From Phlegmacium glaucopus (lineage: Eukaryota; Basidiomycota; Agaricomycetes; Agaricales; Cortinariaceae): a stretch of 26,188 nt of DNA. This document shows positions 18,952-26,188 of the stretch, in pieces (position 1 is the stretch's first letter; each line of letters begins with the position of its first letter). The stretch lies in assembly GCA_015039465.1 (NCBI GenBank), contig MU130261.1:1-26188 (forward strand), written 5' to 3'. The position numbers and the translations under genes were made by a program. The notes under the pieces are model-generated. The model searched no databases, had not been told where the DNA came from, and saw only the letters and a list, made by a program, of their open reading frames with translations.

Positions 18952-19990
18952 GTAAGTTTTCAACTACTTTGTTATTTGATAAGTGATTGATATCTGCTGT
19001 ATAGTTTTTATCCTAGAATTCAAGAACGTCAACAGGCATATACAATCTTTACAACACCTGCAAAATGTAGTTACCCCTGACGAGTTCAATCCACGAGTGG
19101 TTTACAATGACCGTGCACTTGCGTACTCGCTTGACAGGTTTTCCCCCTTTCCGGCAGCACTGGCAAAACGGTAAGTCGCCACCTTTAGCTGAATAGGCAT
19201 AACTATACTTAAATTTACCATGTCGAAGTTCTCGCTGCCACCAACTTGTGGGGTGGGTACCAGCGGAACCACAGGCGAAGGGATCACCCTCAATGTGTTC
19301 GACGATAGCTGTGCGCTTGCATGCCTGTCCCTGGTTTGTTTGGTGCATAGTCAGTAAGTTCTCATCTACTTTGCTGTTTGATAAGTGAGTGATGTCTCGT
19401 GTTGTATAGCCTTATTCCAGAATTGAAGAATGCTGTCGGGCATACACAGCCTTTACAATACCTGCAAAATATAGTCACCCCTGATGTGTTCAATCTGCGA
19501 GTGGTTTACGATAGCTGTACACTTGCATACTCGCCTGGCAGGTTTCTCCTCCTTGCCGGTATCACTGGCAAAACAGTAAGTCACCGCCTTTAGCTGAATA
19601 AGCATAATTATACTTAAATTTACCATGTTGAAGTTCTTGCTGCTTGTGGGGTGGATACCAGCAGAACCACAGGCGAAGAGATCTCCTTCAATGTGTTCAA
19701 TCTACAAGTGGTTTGCGATAGCCGTGTGCTTGCGTACTTGTCCCTGGCTTGTAGTCAGTAAGTTCTCAACTACTTTGCTGTTTGATAAGTGATTGATGTC
19801 TCCGTGTTGTATAGTTTTAATCCTGTGTATGCCCAACGGCGTTCTTCGATTCTGCTTTTATGATACCTGCTAAATATAGTTGCCCCTGACGTGTTTGATC
19901 TGCAGGTGGGGTACGATAGCCGTGCACTTGCATAATTGCCTCAGCCTGGCAGGTTTCTCCCCCTTGCCGGTGTCACTAGATTCTGTATGT
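18952..19990 (+). repeat. Exon/intron unit of about 403 bases repeated three times
   Basis: An intron-like segment (GTAAGT to TATAG, 53-57 bases) occurs at 18952-19004, 19354-19409 and 19758-19814, with start-to-start spacing of 402 and 404. After each comes a similar block whose reading VTPD[EV]FN[PL]RVVY followed by LAYS is kept in copies 1 and 2 and diverges in copy 3. Copies 1 and 2 also have a second intron-like segment (19171-19274 and 19576-19672). Copy 3 is truncated before it. I recognise no domain. It looks like a broken gene with internal tandem duplication, or a minisatellite derived from a gene. Confidence 0.6.
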
Positions 19991-20019
19991 GAAGCTATCA
20001 GAGGGGCGATTACTCCAGG

Positions 20020-20192
20020 ATGTTGGCTCTTGTCAGTATGCCCATTGGTACCCTTGCTGGTGCTCTTCTAGATGCTCTGTGAGTTTGTTGTCAACAGCTT
20101 TATTGAAAGACTGACTAATCCTTTCATTCAGCATTGCCGACAGAATGAGCAGATGTTTCGCTATGGTTTCCGAGTGTTGCATTTTGCTATAG
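20020..20192 (+). pseudogene. Fragment resembling an MFS sugar transporter
   Basis: From ATG at 20020 the reading MLALVSMPIGTLAGALLDAL runs to a GTGAGT donor at 20079. A 53-base intron with a CTGAC branch-like site ends in CAG at 20131, and IADRMSRC continues in frame to TAG. The pattern G-x-L-x-GAL...-AD-R resembles the loop-2/3 motif of fungal sugar porters. No other part of such a protein is evident, so this is at best a fragment. Confidence 0.3.
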
Positions 20193-20888
20193 GCGTCATC
20201 CACGGCTCACCACATTGACTGTATGGCAGCAATTCACGTTATCTCAGATTTGGCAGTTGGAGCATTGCGGCCATACCTATGGTATGGTTATGATTCATGA
20301 ACGCTCCCAAGTACTTTTTTTAACCAAGATCAAACATAGTATTAAGCTGAAACAGCACCAAGACAAATCCAAGGGACAATAACTGCTACATATCAGTTGT
20401 TTATCACATTTGGTATCCCCGTCGCTTGTACTTACTTTTTTCTCAGTATTATTACTCTTTTTCTTTTTTTATATACTAGACTGCATTGGTACATGAAGGC
20501 TTCCGGGCACATTTGTATGAGTAACCGTTGACAAGATTGCTCATCAAATCAAAGTGGAAAGTCATTTTGTGTCAGGTTGGATCAGTTGTGAACTTGAAAT
20601 TCAGATAAAATCCCCATCCAATATTCGGATATAATTGGTCTCAACATCTCTAGACTCTGGGAGATTTTGAATCTAGATACTGATATCCTTATCCATTACT
20701 GTTCCACTGGCAAAGATGATATCCTGTGGAATGTAGATAGCCGCTATTCTTGTAGTTGCCATCAAATAAAAAAACTTGTTTGTACCGACTTGCCTCAGGT
20801 TCACCTTTGACCACCTTACAAAAATGTCCAGTTCTTCTTTCAATTGAAATCCCACAGGGAAGAACCAACACAATCTTCGTAAGCAAGT
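20193..20888. other. No gene seen
   Basis: AT-rich, with a pyrimidine-rich stretch near 20440-20475. A minus-strand frame (20873-20673) has no recognisable features. Part of this could be upstream sequence of the integrase-like gene. Confidence 0.5.
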
Positions 20889-22437
20889 TATTATGACTAT
20901 GCGGGTGACATATTGATTGATCTTATGAACTTAGCTGATGCTGAAGACGAGACTTTGAAAACGGCACTCACAAAATATCACCGTGAAAAATTGACTAATA
21001 ATGAAATAATCTCAAAGCGACTGTTGGCCAAACATGAGATTCGGATGAGGTCCTGCTTGGATGTCATATTTAACTTGAAATTATCTGACTTACTTGTACT
21101 ACGTTTGGCAGTGCATCAACAGTCAAGCGGCGTTGAAAAGAGATGGGATTACAGGGTAGCGGTGCTACTATGAAGACCATAGATCCATCCAAGGCCGAAC
21201 AACTCATTATGAAAGCCCTTGACAAAGACCCTGCAAAACGCTCTGGCATGCGGACTATACACCAGAAAGTTGCGTTCGATGATGGAATTCACTTAACTTG
21301 GTAAAGTGATATTTTCTCTAAGTCCTTTATAAGTTATAACATATTCTTATATTCTACTAGAGACTTTGTCAGTGATGTCATGCATACACATGACAGTGAT
21401 GCATTTGCAGCTTGTGAACCTACTGCAAAGCGTGTCTTCCGTGTCAAGAAGTATCCCATTGGAATCCATGCACGGTGGGCTGCTGATGGTCATGACAAGC
21501 TCTACAAGATTGGGTTTCCAATCTGGGCAATTGTTGATGATGCAACAGGTAAATGGTTAGGTGCTTGGGTAGTTCCAAGTAATCGGACAGGCAACATTAT
21601 TGCCTATCTTTGGTTGTGTACAGTTAAGAAGTATGGGGGTAAGCAACTTACTGTTAGCTTATCGTTCTTACTTATCTCAACATGACAATAGGCATACCCC
21701 TACAGTTCACTACTGACTGTGGGTCTGAAACAACTGTAGTATATGGCTATGTTAATGCATTCCAGTGAGTACTCATTAAATTATGCTCAACTTGTACTTG
21801 GATTTAGTATTAAATTATCAGGATACTATTCCATGGTGATATTGACCTTACCGAACTGCCAGCATACAACTATCTCTGAAGTATCCATAACATCTCTGTA
21901 GAGCGCTCATGGCTTCGTCTGCACCTCGACTTTGGAGACAATGCTGTGTTGTTCTTTAACAAGGGTATTGAAGAGGGAATATACAACTCTGATGATGCCA
22001 ACCACTAGTAAGTTCTCCTTTGTATCTCTTGGGGTATTTGAATCTGAATCTGAATTGTTGATTGTTGATCTAGTGAGTTATGTCAATGGTTGTGGCCACA
22101 ACTGCTCCAGAAGGAACTTGACGGGTTCATGGAGTTCCGAAATGGTTGTAAGATGCGTAAAGATAATGAGAAGTCAGGTCCCTCTGGAATGTCACGCAAT
22201 CAAGCATTTAGTCTCCCTGAGATGTGGGGTGGAAGGGATTGTCTCTTAGGGATCAATGATCTCAGTGTTATTGCAGAATTGAAGGAAAGGTTGGGAGGTG
22301 ATGGACTTATTTCATTCTCAACACCAGATTTTTCAGCATGTGCTCAAAAAGTTTATGATTCATTGGCTATTGTTGACCTCAACTTTGAAAATGTATGGGC
22401 TGTATTTACTGTAATGTTACCATTGGTATCTAGCTAG
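20889..22437 (+). pseudogene. Integrase-core (DDE, rve-like) protein gene with three TGA lesions
   Basis: Exons read 20889-21049, 21112-21300, 21361-21638, 21692-21764, 21822-22007 and 22074-22437; all introns are GT-AG and keep frame. The N-terminal part has a helix-turn-helix-like ISKRLLAKHEIRMSASTVKR, then GSGATM and RTIHQKVAFDDGIHLT. The core has the three acidic sites of an integrase fold: ARWAADGHDKLYKIGFPIWA, FTTDCGSETT and ISVERSW. The C-terminal part contains QWLWPQLLQKELDGF. It matches a basidiomycete family annotated as integrase core domain proteins, as I recall it. Stops occur at 21134-21136 (RR-stop-KEM), across the second intron (TG+A before DFVSDV) and at 21877-21879 (YL-stop-SIHN). 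Arg is expected at each, so CGA became TGA. The 5' end is uncertain. Probably a dead transposon-derived gene. Confidence 0.75.
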
Positions 22438-22494
22438 TCTAGCTAGTCCCATCCTACAATAATATTAGCTCAAAGTCACAAACATAACTTGAAT

Positions 22495-25017
22495 TTACAC
22501 ACCAATACGAAGTGGGTTGAGTTTAGCACTGCCACAGTGATCTTGAGAGTGAGTTGAATGCCTCTTTGGTGAGACTGATTTGAAACGGTTACTGGTACTT
22601 TGTTCATCACCATCACTATCTTCAAACTCAACAGTTCTTAATTGAAGTGCATTGCAGATCACATTGTTCTGGCATTCTTTGAGATGGTGTACTATAAAGC
22701 GTTCTATTGCTTTAGGTCCACCATCCCAATACACATGGTTCATCTGGTTGGAGCTGTCATGGCTATGAGTATACTGGAACAAGAGATATATGATAACGCA
22801 CGAGTGTGATTGTGGATTGATCAAGCACATAGTCCCTGTCTTGTCATACATGCCTTATACCAAAAATTAGCCCACCATAATATGAACAAAAAAACCAATA
22901 AGCTAACCTTGTAGATCACAAAGAAGAAATTTACCACGAGACCAAATGGCAACATAGTGAGTGAAGGCATGCAATGCAACCATGAGATGTTCTTTATGAC
23001 CAGGGGCAGGACCAACATCATTATTCCCTGTAAACTTCTCAATAGGAGCATCAATTGGCCCACATGGCAAAAGACGAGTAGCAATGAAATCCCAGTATGG
23101 CAGCCCACATGGGGCTTCTGGGGGTGGTTCTATGATCTCACTGTCATCAACAAAGTGACCAAGAATAGCATCTGTGAGATTGAAGCGAAACTCTGGTATT
23201 GTCTGGATGAGAGATCAACCCATGTCATAAAACCAATATACACTTACTTGGCAATGATGTGCTGTATTCCAATGCCAATTCTTCAAAGCCTTCACGAAAT
23301 GCTTCACCCTGAACCAAGTTCTCATACTCCACTTGAAGAACACAAGCGTTCTCTTCAGAAGATTGATTGTCATGCAGTTGTCCTAACGCATACTCTACAT
23401 TTCCAAACCAAGCCTATTCAAACACATCAGCAGACTTCCACTTGACTGGCAGTAGAACTATACATAGATCACACACTTTGACATCCCTTGCCCAACATAA
23501 CCAGATTTACTATAGTCTTCCTTTCGGAGAGATTTTTCCCAACCTTCCTGCCAATCCTCAGCAATGAGGATCGTCTTGATTGTTTCAGAGTGTGAAAATA
23601 GGACATCAGGTCCATCAATTTTCGCAACCAAGCGTCTGAACGTACATGGAACCATGATGGAATTATGCACAAACGAGACCTTAGAGCTAGGCCGCCATGC
23701 GCTCTTACGAACATTGCGTATCCCAGAATCCCGAGGATTAGCCGATGCACTTGAAAGTTTGCGTTTCCCAGATTGAAGGGAAGCACCTTCAGAAGCATCA
23801 TCCATGCTGGACAAGTCATACTATTCAAAATTGAAGTCAGCCTAGTAAGTATTGATAGCGTGGCAACTGGTAGCTACGCACAAGACGATCCTCCTCACAG
23901 ACAATCCGGATCTCAAGTTGTTGGCTTCCAGCTGCTGCCTTTCCAATATAACCCTGATCTTTGAATTTCTCAAAGAAACCTCCAACCGTTCCTATATACA
24001 TATGCATAAGTTCAAAAAAATAATTTGGTTGCAAAGTTTGGGGATTTACCATCAGTGACCATACGATCAGCCAGACGATAATATTTGGCTGGGCTTTCGT
24101 GAGCATAGAAGTCGACAATACTCCTAAAACCCAAAACTACATTGTTAGTCCAAGTTTCATCATAACTGCAAATAACTTGAAGACAAACCTCTGAATTGGC
24201 TTAGCAAGAGGAAAGCTTTTCCGATGGAACTCTTGTGCATCTACCAATATGTCACCAAGTGCATCATATATTGTGGTAGATTTGTCAAACTTTGACGAAA
24301 AATAGACTTGTGGTATCTGGTGGCAGACTCATATTTTTAGGCATTCAACACAATTCAGAAATCTTAATAACATTACCTTCTTCATCATTTCAGAACCACT
24401 TTTGTTCTTGGATATCAAATAGAGTGCAGCAGTGATCTTGATCCTGCCAGCGTCATCCTTTGCCCCCTTCATTTCGGCCATTAGGGTCTTCCCTTTCGAC
24501 AACCCAGGTGCTGGCTTCTTAAAGCATGAAAGCGCCGCTTTCTGAAGACTGGTATTTTGAGTTCTTGGAAGACCTAAGCGGTTATCAGAAGCTGTACTCT
24601 GAAATCTGGCAGCAAGCTCAATTATTTTGGAGGCGTCACTTTTTCGATAGCTACTGAGCTGGTCCATAGTTCCATCAAGTTTTAATATACTCTGAGGAAT
24701 GCTTTCCTCTTCAACTGATAGAAAACATGTCAAATTTCAGCTCAAGGACTTAAAATTTCTCATACCGTAAAAATTGCAGCAAGCGTTACATAGCGGTTGC
24801 TCAAGATTAGTGTAAACAAGTGAACAAGCCTTGCATTGTCCTTTTTCCTACATATTAACAGGTCAGCAGGGTATAATATACCAGTAGAACGACAGCAACT
24901 TACCTTGATAGCAGCCTTTTCAACTCCTGACTGACCATCAAGCATGCGACACTTTTGGCAAGTGCTTCCATCATCCAGTAACGGAAAGTTTATACCACAA
25001 TCTTGACAAATTGCCAT
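22495..25017 (-). CDS. Alpha-type protein kinase with N-terminal Cys-pair (zinc-ribbon-like) region
   Basis: Ten exons in reading order: 25017-24904, 24847-24766, 24714-24377, 24316-24189, 24123-24050, 23991-23882, 23820-23464, 23413-23248, 23192-22908, 22853-22495. Introns of 50-65 bases have GT-AG ends and correct phases, giving 670 residues. Residues 4-7 and 20-23 (CQDC, CQKC) and 43-46 and 58-61 (CKAC, CNAC) form two Cys pairs of pairs. The kinase region runs from about 330 to 625: GYVGQGMSKCVIY, NVEYALGQL, TRLLPCGPIDAPIEKFTGN, HAFTHYVAIWSRGKFLLCDL, NPQSHS, YWDGGPKAIERF and HHLKECQNNVIC. These follow the alpha-kinase order. The usual Asp before PQ is Asn here (residue 564). Exon 7 uses an acceptor whose AG is part of an in-frame TAG (23821-23823); the alternative acceptor 21 bases upstream would truncate the protein. 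An upstream in-frame ATG (25206) exists, but the Cys motif favours 25017. Confidence 0.82.
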
Positions 25018-25254
25018 CGAACTGCTGCTTAGAGGTGGGTGGTATGTTAACAAGTTGATGAAGAAAATTTTCCACCATTTCGGCGAAATCTGCAGACCAT
25101 GGCCCCAGTGGGAGGATGCTTGTCCATGACCCCAGCCTCTAGCACAAGTATCCATTCCAGATTTTGAACAACACCACACGGTTGGCCTGAGCAACAGCAA
25201 ATGCAATGATCTCCGTAGCTAATCCCAATCAAAAAAGAATCAGAATCACATTGT

Positions 25255-25467
25255 ATGGTGGCATACTTCCAATTACCGAAGTTATCTGAAGCCGGATTTG
25301 TTCAACTTTCATCCGCAACTCTCATGGTGTCACTGGCAGACTGTTGGACTATCAATAGCATTTCAAAGGTAGATATGGATGAAATTTTGAAGGAGTACAG
25401 TAGCTGGTTGAGAAATGGAAAAAATGGAGCGAGACCCATGCAAATATACGAAGAAAACCTAAGATAA
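25255..25467 (+). CDS. Hypothetical 70-codon frame upstream of the alpha-kinase gene
   Basis: Begins MVAYFQLPKLSEAGFVQLSS and ends SWLRNGKNGARPMQIYEENL before TAA. It is divergent from the kinase gene, 238 bases from its chosen start. Composition is plausible for protein, with few rare features, but I recognise nothing and see no introns. It could be an exon of a gene cut by the minisatellite that follows, or a chance frame. Confidence 0.25.
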   Translation: MVAYFQLPKLSEAGFVQLSSATLMVSLADCWTINSISKVDMDEILKEYSSWLRNGKNGARPMQIYEENLR

Positions 25468-25505
25468 TGTGCTGGTGAGCCTGTAAGCAGCTGTCCATAA
25501 TCTCT

Positions 25506-25855
25506 GTACTTTACAGTCCCCCACATACTCCGCCGGACTCCAGTGGACTCCACACAATCCACCAGACTCCAGTGGACTCCACATAATCCACCAGACTCCA
25601 CCCGGATTCCACTGGAGTCCAGTATGTCACATCCTGTCACATACTGGACTCCAGTGGAGTCTGGCAGAGTTTGGCAGAGTCTGATGGAGTCTGATGGAGT
25701 CCGGCAGAGTCTGGCAGAGTCTGGCAGAGTCTGGTGGAGTCTGATGGAGTCTGATGGAGTCTGGCAGAGTCTGGCAGAGTCTGGCAGACTCCATCAGACT
25801 CTATTTCATTTATGCTGGAATACCATCAAAATTGCAGTACTTTACTGTCCCCCAC
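25506..25855. repeat. Minisatellite block bounded by GTACTTTACWGTCCCCCAC
   Basis: The boundary motif occurs at 25506-25524 and 25837-25855, both in direct orientation. Between them, the left part (25527-25600) is built of CCAGACTCCAGTGGACTCCA-type words. The right part (25645-25790) is GGAGTCTGGCAGAGTCTG / GGAGTCTGATGGAGTCTG, the opposite strand of the same theme. The orientation switches at the hairpin at 25608. Open frames here are rich in Ser/Trp/Glu and are by-products of the repeat. Confidence 0.75.
25608..25658. repeat. Perfect 20-base-arm hairpin at the minisatellite inversion point
   Basis: The left arm starts TCCACTGGAGTCC and ends AGTATGT; the right arm (25639-25658) is its exact complement. 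The loop is 11 bases (25628-25638). Confidence 0.85.
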
Positions 25856-25960
25856 AAGATCTGCTATGGGTCTGCGCATTTTTTCTCTGGTCGCCGATGG
25901 AGGGAGGGAGTAAAAAACGATGCTGTTGCTCTTTTGGGGAATGCCCAAGAGATAAATAAA

Positions 25961-26013
25961 AAAATGAAAAATGAAAAATGAAAAATGAAAAATGAAAAAT
26001 GAAAAATGAAAAA
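25961..26013. repeat. AAAAATG heptamer array, about seven copies
   Basis: Simple tandem array of AAAAATG ending in AAAAATAAAAAAT. Minus-strand frames across it are Phe/His/Ser-rich artefacts. Confidence 0.85.
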
Positions 26014-26188
26014 TAAAAAATATCCGGTGCTTTTATTGTGGTCGTTGGGGAGAGTGTCCCCATAAATAAAACTATAAAAATACAATAATATAATTACTTT
26101 ATTTATTATAACTTAAAAAACATAGGTTCTTTTAAGTGTCATATCTTCAAGATGAATCTTTAATCACAGGTTAATTAATCTGAGACTA
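26014..26188. other. AT-rich end of window, no gene seen
   Basis: High A/T with no open frame worth calling. The sequence is cut by the window edge. Confidence 0.5.

Noticed and set aside
18216..20820. A full element running from TGTAAGG at 18216 to CCTTACA near 20814
   Set aside because: The ends are complementary, but there is no matching target duplication (GATAC against AAAAT) and no supporting coding sequence.
22801..22830. Extra intron GTGCGT...CAG in the last kinase exon
   Set aside because: It would be only 28-39 bases, shorter than all others here, and the sequence is open without it.
25842..26085. Minus-strand frames rich in Phe, His and Ser
   Set aside because: They are translations of the AAAAATG array.
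1..26188. tRNA, rRNA, CRISPR arrays, bacterial promoters or operons
   Set aside because: No cloverleaf with a B-box, no conserved rRNA segments and no regularly spaced direct repeats were seen; intron content shows a eukaryotic genome.

Overview
The window looks like an accessory, repeat-rich region of a basidiomycete (probably Agaricomycete) genome. Three things point there: many short GT-AG introns (about 45-100 bases), a multi-pass membrane protein family typical of Agaricomycetes, and a protein with an alpha-type kinase domain behind Cys pairs. Family names come from remembered motifs, not from a search. I saw no tRNA, rRNA or CRISPR array.

Layout. 1-1230: decayed minus-strand coding remnants, one resembling a pogo-type transposase tail. 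1260-3868: gene-free, with minisatellites, GTC/GTT-rich tracts, C-run/G-run hairpins and perfect palindromes. 3868-18215: a head-to-tail array of four large repeat units plus the start of a fifth. Each full unit carries a seven-helix membrane protein gene on the minus strand and degenerate plus-strand coding sequence. Of the four paralogues, only the third (complement 12927-14482) can be spliced into one open frame: 9 exons, 350 codons, all introns GT-AG and in phase. The others share TGA codons consistent with CGA-to-TGA change. Two TG...CA elements with 5-base target duplications, and one further insertion, interrupt the array. 18216-20890: an abrupt junction, a 403-base exon/intron unit repeated three times, and a fragment like a sugar transporter. 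20889-22437: a plus-strand integrase-core gene broken by three CGA-to-TGA type stops. 22495-25017: a convergent minus-strand alpha-kinase gene that splices cleanly into 670 codons over 10 exons. 25500-26188: minisatellites, a 20-base-arm hairpin and an AAAAATG array.

Working together. I see no operon-like system. The array behaves as a tandem gene family under duplication, transposon insertion and mutation decay. The best candidates for functional genes are the third seven-helix copy and the alpha-kinase gene. Exon coordinates were worked out by hand from splice motifs, reading frame and comparison between copies; transcript data would settle them.
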